This document shows, piece by piece, positions 23,177 to 37,860 of a stretch of 64,000 nt of DNA (the stretch's first letter is position 1; every line of letters begins with the position of its first letter). Origin of the DNA: Boswellia sacra (lineage: Eukaryota; Streptophyta; Magnoliopsida; Sapindales; Burseraceae). The DNA lies in assembly GCA_013180625.2 (NCBI GenBank), contig SNVD02010297.1, forward strand, positions 372,001-436,000, in the 5' to 3' direction. The notes under the pieces were generated by a model. It was not told the origin of the DNA and did no database searches. It was given only the letters and a program-made list of their open reading frames with translations. Both the position numbers and the translations under genes were made by a program.

Positions 23177-26100
23177 AGATTTATGAATCTGATTCTATCC
23201 AGAGAGATCACTTCTTTTACATATCTTTTCATTAGGAAATGTCTGGCTAGTGATTACCATGAATCTTGAAGAAACATTTTGGATACCTCTTTGGACCAAT
23301 CAAGAAGGGTGACAGTCCAGCCAAGCACAAATCACTTTTCATAGACAATATATTCTATATATGCCTTCTTCTAACATAGACCAACACAAGCAAAATAACC
23401 TCTAAAGCTGCTTTGTAGCATCTTTTCAGATCCTTCTAACCAAAGATAGCTTTATTGTGATATCCCATATGCACAGTTTGGTTTGCTACTTCATAGACTT
23501 CCTTCGCATGTTATAGCATTGCAAATGATCACCCCTAGCTATTGTATCCAATAAATGTAATTACCTAAGCAATCAATTATTAATTTTCATTTCAAAATAT
23601 AGAACTTGATTTGAGCAGTTAATTCACGGGATTAATTGTCAGATTTGACAACATAGGTGTATAATATATATATTTATTAAATACATATATGTACTTTTCT
23701 TATAGATGGATGCATACTTACAAAACAACAATTTACAAAACTAAAAAGAAAGAAAAAACAATGTGCATAAATAAAGAGTTTAGCATATTTTTTGTATTCT
23801 ACAAATATGTATTATTGGTTGTCTATTAATTATTTACATACTCGACTAGAGAATCTTGCCAGCATGCATGCTTGAAAAGTCATTTTCCTCAGTAAAAGTT
23901 TAAGCTGTCATTTTGTTCGAAACTGCACCCAAAAAAAAAAAAAAAAGAGCTTCGAGAGCCCATAATGGCTGTATGTTAACACAACCGAAGAGATGATTTT
24001 CAATTACATTTAATTGCAAACTAATAAAGGAAAGCCAGATAGCCTCAGTATTTATCAAAACAATGAATATTTTTTATTAGCATAAGTGCTATCCTTGTCC
24101 TTTTATATGTCCCCTGGCATTGAATCTGCAACCTAATATAGTTTGGTTTATTTAATGTTGAAGATAAGGTTAAAGGATTGAATTGATGACCCAATCTGCA
24201 TTTATGTTGTAGTTACGAGTGGGTTCTTTGCTCGAATTCAAAATTTAATGTATGTTCTGATTTCTATATAGCTTGGATCTACTTTATGGGATGTGTATGC
24301 ATTGAAATGGGTATCACTCTTTTGGAATTACCAGAGCTTAGATGAATATAGTCAAAATTTATTTGTCGCAAAATGATATTCGATTCAAATTATATTTCAA
24401 ATTTATGTATTTCAAAGTGTACTCAATTAATGAGTACCAAGTGAATAGTTTGATGACATAATAAATATTATGTTAGTTCTAAAATCATATCATGTTATTT
24501 GGTATTCATGATTTTAGAATAAATTCCGGTAAGTGAATCACTATCCAATATTAAAAATTAAAAATTAAAAGTAATAAGTAAAATAAGGTGATTAATTATA
24601 TTTTTAACTTAAATCTTTTTTATTGCTTAATCAAGCTTAGTTCAAAGGACAAGAATTTCCTTTCAGATGAGTTAAAAAAAGCACTGAAGCATACTTTTGC
24701 GGAGTTGATAGGTGTTAATATGGGTATTGCATCCATCAACCCTTAGTGAATCAACCGTCAAGCAGCATGGAATTCAGGTAATCAACATACAATTTAAATA
24801 AGAGAGATTAATTCTTTTACATTTAAGTTAAGCATTAATGTAATAATTCTTTTAAATTCATTTTTCTCTAAAAGATTTATATTAGAGAGTTTGTAAGCTT
24901 GGTTATATCAATATTAAATTAAAAAATATATATTAAATAATTCAACATCTAAGATTACTTGATCTTTAATAAAATTTTGAAACAATTAAATAAGATCCTG
25001 CCTTCATCAACAATTAAAGTCTAAAAGGTAGCTATGTGTCTTAATTGTGAGAAATTAATGGCATGTGGACTAATCAATCATTCATCTAAAATTCATATTA
25101 ATTAAACACAATTAATTAAGTAGCAAATAATTATAGTAATTGCCAAACAAAAGGACGGTCGATAATCCGAACCCGTTTAAAGTTGGATATGATTATGAAC
25201 GTCATTAATCTCAAGCAAATTAATGAAAGTATAATTAATAACTACACACAACGGAATGGGGTTTAATTATCTCTCCAATATTGATCACTAAAATTACACG
25301 ATGGTAAGTTGGTCCCATCGAAAGTTGGGTATCCTTAAAGATTTGTCCCAACTTTTAAAAGCATATTTCAAAATCGACCTTTATGGTTTAATTGTAGCCT
25401 ATCGAAGTTGATGCAATATTAGTGTAAAGTTTAAGTGTCTCACGTAGGCATGCTTAGCTTTCACATATATATGCATCCAAAAGAGCCGGTCATTTCATTT
25501 CTAATTAGAATTTTTTTTTTCTCCTAATTTCTCACCATGCCATAAAGGTTTAATGCTTGTGTGTAAAGGTAGCATTAGTGGTTGGACAAAACCAAATTTT
25601 AATTTTCAATCCACCATTAGAGGAGAAAAGTCTCTTTTTCTTTGCCTCTTCTAAGTGGGATCTTCTATTGTTAGTAACTCTTAAGGATTCCACAAAAGAC
25701 TCCAAAAGTTGAAGGAAGTAGATGCCATGTTCTTTCAAAGGAAGCTTTTGAGGTGGGACTCTGGCATCTTCCATTTGTCCATTTTGATAAAATTAAAAAT
25801 CAAAGAAATAAATTTGAGATATTTTACGATGGGGGCGGTGCCCCCTTTCAATATAGATGAACCTTCATTACTAATCACATATATTAATCAAATATTTGGG
25901 TGAATGATCAAATCAAGCAAAAAAAATTAGTTATATGTTTGTGGGTATCAAATCTCTTAATCATATCGGATTGAGAGAGGTTTAAAATAGACAGATACAC
26001 ACGTGCATTTTTTTTCTTGACCCATTAACATTTTCTTTATCACAAGTACTTAAAAGAAATTAAGGAGATATCTGAACTGATTGAGCAAGTCTATTTCGAA

Positions 26101-28463
26101 ACAATATTCTATGTTGCATGAAAAGTGAAGAAAATTAGTTCAACATGTAACATATAAAATCCCTTTTTAAAATGGAATACCATTTAACATCGCATTCAAA
26201 TTTTTTTGATTAGTTTCTTTTTAAAAAATAAAAAGAAGGGAAAAAAAATGATAGTACAATTGTTCTTGTATTGAAATTAAAAAGGGGGGGAACCAATGGC
26301 CATCTTTTGCTTGATTGGTGCTTCTATCTCATCATAAAGCAAGACCACTTTCCTTTATTCTAAGCTAAAAAGGAAGAGAAAAGGAGGGATATTATATAGG
26401 GGGGCTTGAAAGTCTACTTGCTTTGAGTGCAAGAAGCTACCGAAACTTTTTAGAGGGGGGTGGCTCTCAAATCTCAATTCTCCCCAGCTGTGAGTGATTT
26501 GTTTGCTTAAAGTTTGACCTTGATGACATGATTACCAAATATTCATGTATATTTGTATATGTGTGTGTGAAAAGCTTTGTGGGGTTGAATTAGCTTGCAC
26601 TAGTGAAAAGGATGATGGGCCCTTCTGTCTCATGATATTCCATCAATCAGTCTTTGAGAGAAGCTTTTCTATGCGTCCATGATCAAGTGTGATTTGAAAT
26701 TGTGGGAAGAGTAACATCTTTTTGAGGTTACAATTCATAGGTCAAATATATAATCCCATCGATTACTTGTACTAATCACACAAGAGAAATGAATACAGAC
26801 ATACATGTATAAAAAGAGAGAGAAACAGATCAAGAGAGTATGTTATTAATTGAAAATTAAAACGTATGTACTCGTTTCTTATAAGTTTTTATAGTAGTAT
26901 TTGATCAAACATGAATAATACAATTAAGTTTCATATATACGGAAAATTCAAATGAAAGAAAATCAAAATTCTATTGACTGAAGAAACATGAATCCTTACT
27001 TGGAAGAAAAAAGAGTCTTTGTTTGAATGATGGTTCCTCTATTATTGGTGGGGTGGGGATGGAAGAAATGAAAAGGCATTTGGTGTTAGTGGGAAAGGTA
27101 TTACCTTTTTCCTCACCAAGGAACCAACTACACAGCAACTCGACCTTTTAGTAATGATGCAAAGGTTAAATAATTAGTATAGCTGCTTAGCGCCAGAGAG
27201 AGAGAGAGAGAGGTTGATTTTTCAATTCAAACTCATAAAGATATAATGTATAGAAAAAGTAGAAGTAGAATCATGAAAATAGAGTTTTTTTAAATGTGCA
27301 AAAGAGGTTATAGCGTGATGAGGTCACCAAGTCCCTTTTTTTTTTTTTTTTTTTTAACAAAAGTGGGAAGAATTATTGCAGTACCATGCTCGAGACTTCG
27401 GGTACGCTAGAGACAAAAGCAAGAAGAGCTTCTTCCAGAATAAACCCTTTTTTTGAGTATCAAAAGAAGATATTTTAAACTAATTAAAAAAAGAAAAAAG
27501 ATAGAAGAGATTTCTTAATAATAATTTCAAGAGCATTTTATTTTTATGTTCAATTTAAAAACCCAAAAGACTAGTTTTATTTAGGTCATCTTGTAGATGA
27601 AAAGGTTAGCTTTATATATACCCTTTCAAATAGGACTTTAATTATGGTATTACAGATAAGCAAAAATATATTTTTAATTGATATTAATGATTGATAGGAT
27701 AAATTTACAATATGATTCCTATATCGTCATCAACATATAAATAGACTGGTTCAAATTTAAAACCCTCTAATATATCGATCGAAAGGAGTTTCATATTCAA
27801 ACTTATACACTACACAACCCCCCGTAGCACAGCAGGAGTACAAAAATTTTCAAGACCTTGATGCATAAGCAAGAATTATTTTAGTATTTTTTCTAACTTG
27901 TATAACGTATTGAGGTCCCTCCGCATAAATTACTTTGCTCCCTATTGTACTTGGAAGAGTTTTTTTCAAACCTTAACTTATTGCACTAAGCCAACAAAAA
28001 TTATTAAAATTCGACCGTAAGAGTCAGATTATTACAACTAATATATATATATATTAATCATACTTCTATATCATCCTAAGATTTTCTGCCTAGCTAATAA
28101 TTATTTCATTATCGTATGAACTTTTCGATATAAATATTTTTGTCAACTCCATTTGCCTGCTTATTATAACTAGTTAAATCTTGCAAATTATTGACTTTAC
28201 TTGTTAGTACATTATTTAATCCTCATATTGATTCCAAATTTGCATGATGGGCAACAAGAACATGTTTTGGTTAATTTATGTGAGACAATATATGAAGAAT
28301 TATCAGAAGTATATCTCTACCTATATATATGCAAGTTGTCCAAAATGTTCTACCGAAAGAAACAAAAACATTTATGATGGTTTATCAGAATATTTGTTTC
28401 CATGAAATGACTAGTAGTGTTGTCTTTAAGCAATTCTCGATGGATAAAAATATGTTTTCACTG

Positions 28464-28491
28464 CCTCTACCTCTACCTCTACCTCTACCTC
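28464..28491. repeat. (CCTCTA)n hexanucleotide repeat
   Basis: About four and a half copies of a CCTCTA unit in otherwise AT-rich DNA. Confidence 0.9.
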
Positions 28492-31400
28492 ACATGTTAT
28501 GTTTACAATTTTTAAGTATATACTATTACTAGACAATTAAATTGTTTAAGCATTAGGCAATTCGATAGCTAGTTAATTAATTGGGGAAATAGCTAGATTT
28601 AGATATTTTTTTGGCCTTCAACGGGTGGGGGTGGATCCTTTCTCCATATCACATTAAAAGTCATATTGATTTGATCGATCAAAAGAAAATACTTGTTACA
28701 TTAGAAAGATTTACTCGTTAAACATGAAAAATAATTAATAGAGTGTATATGACATCATTTTTGTGGAATCGGATTTTCTTTTGATTTGAACTTTAGTTAA
28801 AGAAGAAAATTTCTATCAATCAAGAAAAATGATTTCGTATATAAGAGAATTTACGTGTTGAATATACATCAAATCCATGATAACTGATTAGAAATAACTG
28901 GCTAAATTTGACACTCTTTTTGGAAGTCTAAGATTGGTTCAACTTATTTGAGTTTTAACTAATATTCAACATAAATGATCATTAATCTTTGTTTATATTT
29001 TTAATTTGAATAATATACATTTACAACCAACTCTCCCTACAATTTAAGTTGATAAAATTATACTGAAAATATAATTACCCTTATTCACTTTTATTTTTTA
29101 TACTCTAATGAATTTTTGCTAAATCAAGTTACAAGGAAGATTAGTTATCAATAGATTATAGATGTGGCATTACTTTTTTAATTGATTAAAAATATGTTAC
29201 TAATAGCCAATCATAATAGAATATAGTGAAAATTTTAAATCAAGATAGATTATATCTATTTTTGTATTGGCTTACTTTGAATATGCAACTTTTTTAATAT
29301 AAAAAGAAAAATTAGGGCTTCGGTGGATTCAAGAATCCAACCACCTTAATTGATTTTGTGTAATAATAATAATATTATTATTATTGGAATATAGACTAAG
29401 CTTAATTTTGGTAACCATTAATCGCGTACGTAAAACTCCCAAAAGTAGTAGGTAGTACAATATTCTTAAAATTTGGCATGGTGAGTTTGTGAACTAAAGC
29501 TGCATAATACCGGTTGATTTTCAAGTCAAATTTTTTAAAAAAAAAATCAGATCTAGTTGAAACTACAAATGACGACTCTTACAAGTTATTATGATTAGTT
29601 GAAAAAATAGCTTTTTTTTTTTTTTAATTAAGTTTGAGTGAAATACTTTTCATTGTGTTCATAAAGTTAGATTCCTAATAAAATAATATCATTGGAGAGA
29701 TAATCTACAAGATTCACAATCATGGTATTAGCGGAGACTCGCAAATCAAAATAGAAGTGCTTTCTTATGAAAATAAATAGCACGTCTGTACAGTATTATA
29801 AAACCTTTTGTATAACCTAAGAGACTTAATAAGCTTAATTAGTTGATATACTTTCGTGTTTTTTTTTATAGCTTTTTTAAATAGAGCTTATTGAAGTAAA
29901 TCTTATTGAATTGGAGTTTATAAAATAGAACTTTTCTTAAAAAAAATTATTAGTTGTTTGATTAGATAAATATGCAAGTACTTATTAATGTTAAATTATC
30001 AATTTTTTTTTTAGAATTTAAGAATAAGATAAATCTTTTAAAATATAGTAAATATATATTTGATATTTTACAACTTTAAAAAGTTTAAAAATGATTTTTT
30101 CTAAAAGCCTCAATTTTGAGCTTCTCCTATAAGACATAAAACAGTTTTTTGATCATTTATAAACTCTTTTTAGGTGACAACAAAATATTAAAAAAATTAA
30201 AAGAGTTTTCGCATAAAAAAAAACCTCTTTTTGTCAGCAGAGAAATGAAAACAAACGCCTCTTAATTTCAAGAAAAAAATATTTAAACCATTGAAAAACA
30301 TTAATATTACACTAAACGTTCGATAAACTAAATGGATGAAAACCTTTTTTTTTTAACAATTTAACTTATCCAAATCTCTTTCACTACATGCACACGATAT
30401 AACATACATTATAACAAAAATTTTTTACGGAAAATTATAGTTTTCAAGGTAACTTAATATGAAATTCCAAGTGTATTTCTTAGAACATTGATCACTTTAA
30501 AAATGTGCTTGTACTTTGTTTGATTTCAATGTCAAAACAATCTCCATTCTTTGATTTTCTTGGCCAAAGTTTGTTCAAAGTAAATTTATCTTTGTTGACC
30601 TTTGAATATTTGATTATTGAAGCTTTGATTAAGGCATACTTTTATGTTGACTTCTTCACATATATATGAACTGTAATTATGGCAAGGATGATTAAAGAAG
30701 ATAACAACACTTATGGTAATAATTTACATTTAATTATTAAAAACATTGTACCAAAAATTTCATGAGATAATAAATATCATTTGATTTATAAATAAAAATA
30801 ATTTAATTTACAACATTCGAAGCAGGTTATTAAGTTTAGCTCCTGTTCGGTTTAAAATCAATAATCATGAGAAAACTTGAATTTTCACTAATGTTATATA
30901 TATACCAATTGGGATAGAATCTGGCGTGGTTGATTATAATATTGAGGTATGGAATAAGATTAAATATATAAACAATAGTTAACTCATATGTCTTTTTAAA
31001 TATGAGGAAATATTATTCAAATCATGATGGTTACATATAATGAGATTTTATAAGGCAGATATACATCAATAATTTATTTAGAAATCAGAAGCAAAAGATT
31101 ATTTGTAAATTGATCATTTGCCTAAAATATTTAGAGGTAATGATCATAGTTAGATCTATAGATTTTTCTGTTATAATCGAGGGTTAAAGATTGAGAAACT
31201 ACATATTTTGATCACTAAAGATCTATTGTGATGTCAAGCATAAGAGACGTATGAAAAATATCTCCATCTATTCATGTGTTAAATAAAGTCAGGATATCTA
31301 AACTTTTTAACATACAATTTATTTTTCAAATGTTCCCTGTAATTTCAGTTAGATTTCAATCGTGGAAAATGAGCAAAATTAAGGAGATCATCTGAAAAAG

Positions 31401-31720
31401 ATATTTATATGTCATAACAAATTAAAATAAATTTTATCAGCTGTCAACTGGTAAAGATTTAAAAATAGATGTGGAGCACTAAAAACGATGAGTTTTAAGA
31501 GACCGACAACAAAATGTCAATCTATCAATTGGCCGGTAGAACTAGAATGAGGTCAAAGTTTTTCACTATTTGGTCAATACTGTAACGTCCTCCCTCTAAT
31601 TTTGGTCAATTTTCAAGTAGCCCATTCATTTATTTATTTTCGAACCTAGGAAGGGAATGGAAGGGAGGAGGAGAGAAGAGCCGAGGAAATTATGGAGGGG
31701 TAAAATAGTAATTTGAGAAA

Positions 31721-31760
31721 GGGAGGGAGGGAGGGAGGGAGGAAAGAAAGAAAGAAAGAA
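31721..31760. repeat. GGGA tetranucleotide run followed by AAAG run; G-quadruplex-capable
   Basis: Five consecutive GGGA units (31721-31740) lead into GGAAAGAAAGAAAGAAAG. Four or more GGG runs with one-base loops meet the usual sequence definition of a stable G-quadruplex on the + strand. It lies in a G-rich patch about 7.3 kb upstream of SMAX1. Confidence 0.85.
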
Positions 31761-34058
31761 ACAATAACGTACAGGCGAAGGGGAGAGGGTAATAAATGTG
31801 GAAAGTTGAAAGAGTGTGTTTAATTGGGACTTTCTCTCTCTCTACTTTGAAACGTTCACTTTCTATTGAATGTGTGACTGAAAAAGGAAAGGGGACTAAG
31901 TTTCGCGCGTCAGCTTTCTCTCTCTCTCTCTCTCTTAAATAAAATAAATTAATTCCGTAAAGTTAATCACCAACTTTTACTATCCAATTAATCCCGAACC
32001 AAAAACACTCCCTACATTTTGACGGCCACGATCATTTCTCCCTCGCTCTCCTCTGCTAGCCGCCTGATCATTTCTCTGCATTTTCAGCTCTCGTCCCCCC
32101 CTCTCCCTTCCTTCTAAACGCGCTTTCTGTTTTCATTTTCCACGTACTTAATATATGCGAAATTTAATTTAAAAAATACCCTTATTTTTTATTTTTAAGA
32201 GTATTTTCAAAATTAATTTTTAAAAAAATTCTTCTACTCTATAAAGCATTTTTGTTTATAATCATAAGATCTATTGATTCTCTAAAATAATAGCTATCAA
32301 TCTTTTTGACATGACGTTATTATTTGATATAACACTTTGTTAATAGTTATTATTTGAGAATAATATTTTTTATTTATTTAAAATTTATTATTTACATCTA
32401 TTTATATGAACACTGAAATTAACTATAGCATTCTTTTGTAATTACAAAAACATTTGTTGTTTATGATCATTAGCCAGATTTTTTTAATAGCCTCAAATGA
32501 ACTCTAAAAATGAAAGATGATCCCAACGCTGAATATGGGGTGAAGAAGTCGCGCGTGGAAAAGGCGCGTGAGGGTGGAGAGGAGGGAACAAAAGGCCGTG
32601 TAAAAAGGTAGTAGCAGTTGAAGTCGAAGTTGTAGAGAAGAAGAGAAGAAATCGAAAAACGCGTAAAAGGCAAGCGAGGGCGTGCGTTACCAAAAGGGAA
32701 TATGATGATGATTATGATTTTCACTTTTTTTATTATTATTATCATTTCTTTTCTTTGTTTGCCAAACAAGCCATGACACCTTCCGTCTACAAAAAGTGCT
32801 TGTACTGCTTCTTCTTCTACTAGCTTTTTGTTTGTAAAGCAAATAAATTGATAAAAACAAGACTTGTAAAGTTAGGAATCCCAAAAAGTTTTAATTCAAC
32901 CCACCTTTTTGAATTATTATATGATGTTTGGCATTTTATTATATTATGCCAATATTTCCTAAGATTGTTAATCATGTAATGCCCACTCTCTTTGCTAGTG
33001 TCTAGAGCCCCTCCACCTCCACTCCCCCAATTTCTCCATTTTAAATATGAGACATTCTTTCATTTTGGTAGTAGGACTTCGAAAGTGTTTATTTTAGAAT
33101 TGCTTTTTTTTTTTTAAGTCAAAATCAATTTTTGCAAAAGCTTTTCAGTTACGTGTTTTTCAATGCGTATTTCCCAACATACACATATTTTTATTCAAAG
33201 AAAAATTTTATTTCATCTATTTCGATCAATAATTAATACGATATCTTGTATTAGCTAAAGACTTTTTGATAATAATATTTTCAAATGTATCATCAATATT
33301 ACATAGAAAATACTCTTAAACATAAGGTCATATTATGACCGATAATTTTATTTAAAATGAAGATCATGATTAAAACGATTTTAAATTTTTGCATTGTAAA
33401 ACCATGACGAACGCTAAAATGATTATTATTACTAATATTAATAAGTGTATAATGTTATGATTAGCATTAGTTTTTTTTAGCTACCTATTAAGGGTTTTTT
33501 TTCTCTACCTATCTAGCATGCGTTATTGAACTTAAACTTTTTATTTTAAGTGAACCTACAAGAACCTAGTTCATTGATGATATTCATGAAGCTGAAAAGC
33601 TATTGATAGTGTCATTTGTTGACTTGGAAACAAAAATTAAATGTTAGATTTTATTGGGCGGTTGAACATGTGAAGGGTAGGATTCTACCATTATCAAAGC
33701 ATTTAATGATCCAGCAACTTTAAAAAAAAAAAAAAAACTAAAATATAGTTATATTTATGAGAAATACTCCTGTTGGTTTTATAAAGTTGACCAACTCCAA
33801 ATAATTAATTTATGCAAATTAGTCATTCAAATCAATCTAATTGTTATAGTAAACAAAAGAGGTTGATAAGTAGATAAACAATTATGATTTTATTTTTCAA
33901 AGAAAATTTTATAATAAAGAAATTAGGGCTTTGTTTGTCAATATTTTTAAAAAATTATTTTTTAAAAACGTACATTTACCAATACATTTAAATTAACAAC
34001 AATCACATATCATTTTTAAAATTCAAAAAAAATCGAAATCAATCATATATTCTTTCTA

Positions 34059-36146
34059 TGTAACAACCGTAATTTTTTTGATAGGGCTATATAAGTTATA
34101 TTATGGGAGTTAGTCAAGGAAAATGACAATAATTAAAAAAAAGAGTTTTAATTAGATTTAAATTGGAAGATTTTAATAGTAGTTGAGTTTTATCTCTTTT
34201 GAAACCTTTTCACCTCATCTAGTATATATATATATATATATATAGACATTATTATGACATCATAATTAGGGTTTTAAACATAAAAGCTAGGTGGAGGATT
34301 TGAAACTCAGAGAATTTCAAGGTCGTATTCCCCTTAGTTAGAGAGCATGATTAATTACTAAAAATTATTGTTGCATAGATTTATACTAGGATTTCTGCAG
34401 AGGTTTAAAGAACAGTTCATGATTTTTGAATTTATTAAAAGCCTTAAAAATCGAGTTTTAGTATGGTCTTTTTATATGTTGTTATAGACATAAATATGAA
34501 GGTGTACGATTTTATTTCACAAGAAAATATTAAGATTTTAATTTATTACGAATTTTTGAACTTTCTGTTGAAATCCTAGAAAATACTGTAGTTTTTGGAT
34601 GTTCCAAATTTCAGAATTTTTTTTTCATATGCTAGAGGAGTCAAAAATTTCTCTAATTTAATATGCTGCTTTTGGAAGATGATATATATGTTTCTGTAAA
34701 TTTTTAGGGTCTACCAACATGTATAAAAATTGTTATAAAATTTTAAATTTGAAACATCTTAATCTGAAAATTCTGCACAGAATTTACTGGCAGAAACCAA
34801 AAATCTTAAAAAAATAGTTTCTGGTCGTAAATTGCTTTGAAAAATTTTTACTTGAATTCTTTATGTGTCTAGTTCACCTCTGCAAAATCCTAAGTTAATC
34901 GGATTAAGATATAAATTTCTAAAATTTCTAGAATCACCTCTATTTAGGGAATGAGATTTAGACAAAACGGTTTGTTTAGGAAAATTTAAGGGATTTTTAT
35001 AGCATATTTTAGGTGTTGAGTTTATGACTTTGTCAAAATATTTTCTGGTTATGTTTTAGGACAATCATTGGGCGAGTAGGAGCTAGGATATTTCTCTTTT
35101 TGGATCGATCAAGATAAGTAACATCATATATATACTGTGATTAAAGTGTAACGTGTTCTTAATGAGTATCTTGATATGTTATAAAATATTTTTATGAGAT
35201 ATTAGAGGAATTATTTTCTGTTTTAGAATATAAATTATGGAATTAGAGTTTTGGCAAATATTTTTAATTGATTCTCAAAAATCGTTTTTATTTTAAAAAT
35301 CATTTTAGTGAAAGGAACTTCTAACAAACTATTTTTACGAAATCAGAATATTTATTAATCATTTTCTTGACTTTTTTTTATAAGCTTGATATTTTGACGA
35401 ACTTATTATTATCTACGAAAAGTTATTAGTATATGTACTTTGAGTATCGTGTTATTTGCAATGGTTATTAAAATGTTTTAACTTATTGTCATAGTATCTG
35501 AATACTGTTATGAATTCTGAACCTAACTATGGTATTAGTGTGCACACGATTTTTGGACCGGGTCACCGGGATTACAGGTGACATATTTTTGGGCGGGGTC
35601 ACCGGGATTACAGGTGGCCGGGTCACCGGGATTACGGATGACACTATGTGACATGAGTCGATAAATGTTTTCTGATCTTTAATGATTTCTTTGATCTTAA
35701 ATGTTACAAATGCTTATGACTATGTTTTTGTTAAGATATGATTTTTGGAATTGAAGTATTAAACTATGAATTTTATGATGTTTTTATAATTGTTTTAAGA
35801 TACTAAATGGTTGTATATGATTTTACTTATCGAGTTGACGACTCACCTCTCGTCTCTAACATTTTATCATAGTAGCATAGCGGAAGAGTGGTTGAGTTTG
35901 ATGGTTGATGTTGAGGCTTTATTTCATTTTTAGAATTATGCAATAAGAAGATCCCCTTTTATTTTAATAATTGTATCTGAAACTTTAGATTATTAGACTT
36001 TGTTTTGACGTAGAGAGATATAAAATTTGTTGTTATGTTCCCTATTTCCTGATAGGAAGACTTATTAAAGTTTTTATTTAGAGGTTTATTGTTAGTAATG
36101 TCCAAGCATATTATCAATACTTGTCTTTCGGTTTTGGGGCGTTACA
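34059..36146. mobile_element. Solo LTR, 2088 bp, Ty3/gypsy-type
   Basis: Begins TGTAACAACCG and ends GGGCGTTACA, so its ends TGTAAC/GTTACA form a 6-bp inverted repeat with TG..CA termini. Perfect 5-bp target duplications TTCTA lie at 34054-34058 and 36147-36151. No internal region is present, so it is a solo LTR. Length above 2 kb and TGTAAC termini fit long-LTR plant Ty3/gypsy elements such as the Tekay/Del group; the lineage is an inference from memory. A three-copy CACCGGGATTACAGG-type repeat lies near its right part. It is the largest transposon footprint between the BNR gene and SMAX1. Confidence 0.85.
35560..35641. repeat. Three-copy repeat with core GGTCACCGGGATTAC inside the solo LTR
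   Basis: Three spaced copies of GGGTCACCGGGATTACAGGTG (the third ends GGATG) over about 80 bp. They are G/C-rich in an AT-rich LTR and could be U3 enhancer-like repeats. The function is not shown. Confidence 0.85.
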
Positions 36147-36199
36147 TTCTAAATTTTAAAAATAAAAATTTAAAATATACAATTAAACACAACCTAATT

Positions 36200-37860
36200 T
36201 TCTACTAATTACATGGACAATTTAAGAATTACAAATCATATAAGTAGAAAATATATATTTTAAAAAATTTGGTCATTACTATAATTAGAATATTGATTTT
36301 GGGAAAGTTTTATTGGGAACTAACGAACTCAGCCTTGAAAAGAATGAGAGTTCAAGTTTTCATTGGCACAAAAATTGAAACTTTCCAAATTACCATCATT
36401 CTCTCAAAAGGTTAAAATCAAGTTTGTTGCCTTCACTTTTATTATAAAAAGATCTATATTTATTTCAATTACTTCAGGGCATCCCTTCTTTTTTAATTTT
36501 TAGAATAGTACAGATCTCATTAATATTTATTTGAAATTAAGTAAAACAAGAATATTTAATGTGATTTGTTAGGAGAAAAAAATTGAAAAATAAAAAAATG
36601 AAGTTGTTAAAAAAATGTGGTGGGCAAGGCTAAGGCCTAATGGGTTCAAATGATATGATGCAAGTTTATGAGTAACTTTAAAGATACAAAAATCCTAATA
36701 ATTTCAACAATCATTACCAAAACTTTAATATGTAATATTCATTTCAAAAGTTAATATTTATTTTTTTAATAAATTTAGTCATATTTTATCAAAAAATGCA
36801 AATTTATGTATGGATTAAAAGACATGTATCAATCTCTTAAAAAAATGAAGATGAATATTGAAAGAATTAGAGAGTTTGAGTAATTAAAAGAAAGATGGAG
36901 GATGTGAAAGGTGACTGTGATTTATATAAATGAAATGAGCGATAAGAGAAAGAGAGAGAAAAGAAAAGAGTTTGATTAAGTAGGAAAGGTGAAAGTCGTG
37001 CGATGCCTTTGCAGGGATTGCGTGTGAAAAGCAGAAAATTGGTTGAAGGGCAAATTAAGAGAGAGATATGAAAAGCTTAGAAGGTTTCCCGTTTTCTTAG
37101 TTTAGATTTCTACCTAATTACAAAGCGCGTAGCAATTCTTCTCACTTTTTTTATTTGATTTTATTATAATTATAATATTGGGGTCAAGACTCCAGTCACG
37201 AGTGCTTCCTAGTAAACTATTAGTTCAACGTCGAAAAAAAGTATTATTATTTAATCTAATTAAAGTCAATTATTGAATTATTTGAAATGCTGGCTAACTA
37301 TGTAATGGTATCACAAATGCGCAAAAAAAAATAATAATAAGTATAGGGAGATAATTTTTGTTTTTCTAATATTTGCACCAGTTTGATACAAAAATCGTCT
37401 CCTATGAGTAATAAATTTGACAATTTATTTTTCAAAAGAATTCTTCCTCATAATTGTTAATTAAAAATATTTTAAATAGATTTTTCAGAGGTAATAATAT
37501 TATAAAAATTTAGATATCGTAATCCTAAATATTGATATAATATTAAAAATTGAACTTATAATAAGTAAGTATTTAACATTATTAGATAATTTGATAAAAT
37601 ATTTTGATTGAGTAATATTATATTTATCTTTCATCTACAATCAATATTTTTTATAATAAAAAATCAGTAAATAAATAAAAATAAAAATAAATGAAAGAGA
37701 TTAGATAAAATGATATGTTAATTATTTATTATAAAATCAATTAATTTTGAATAAATTATATATATAATATTATTCATTTTAATATTATTTTGGTAGCGAT
37801 AGATTAATTAAAACTTTGATTACCTTAATTATAGGTTAAACATTTAAAAAATAAAAAATT
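36200..37860. other. AT-rich intergenic stretch upstream of the SMAX1 promoter
   Basis: No gene or clear transposon boundary seen. A purine-rich patch (36840-37080) and long A/T runs dominate. Confidence 0.5.

Larger units (their letters stand above)
19421..33924. other. Long AT-rich intergenic region without a recognised gene
   Basis: About 14.5 kb between the BNR gene and the transposon block upstream of SMAX1. Open frames are short, AT-biased or made of simple sequence, and none resembles a known family. I looked for common conserved plant microRNA sequences by eye and recognised none. Microsatellites are frequent and are listed separately where long. Segments at 31600-32160 and 32470-32700 are richer in G/C and purine or pyrimidine runs and could be regulatory or part of an unannotated transcript. 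Confidence 0.5.
33925..36194. mobile_element. Possible small Tourist-like MITE split by the solo LTR
   Basis: Removing the LTR at 34059-36146 and one target copy leaves about 177 bp. It begins TTAGGGCTTTGTTTGTCAA (including a flanking TTA), and its right end reads TTAGGTTGTGTTTAATTG in reverse complement. Imperfectly matching ends of this type next to TTA or TAA are typical of PIF/Harbinger (Tourist) MITEs. The inverted repeats are degenerate, so this call is tentative. Confidence 0.4.

Noticed and set aside
29825..30270. Possible Tourist-like MITE with AAACAAACGCCTCTTA at the right
   Set aside because: The left end does not form a convincing inverted repeat and no target duplication is visible.
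32470..32884. Overlapping minus-strand frames of 65-99 codons
   Set aside because: Three frames overlap in the same simple-sequence-rich DNA, isoleucine/asparagine runs come from ATT/AAT repeats, and none resembles a family.
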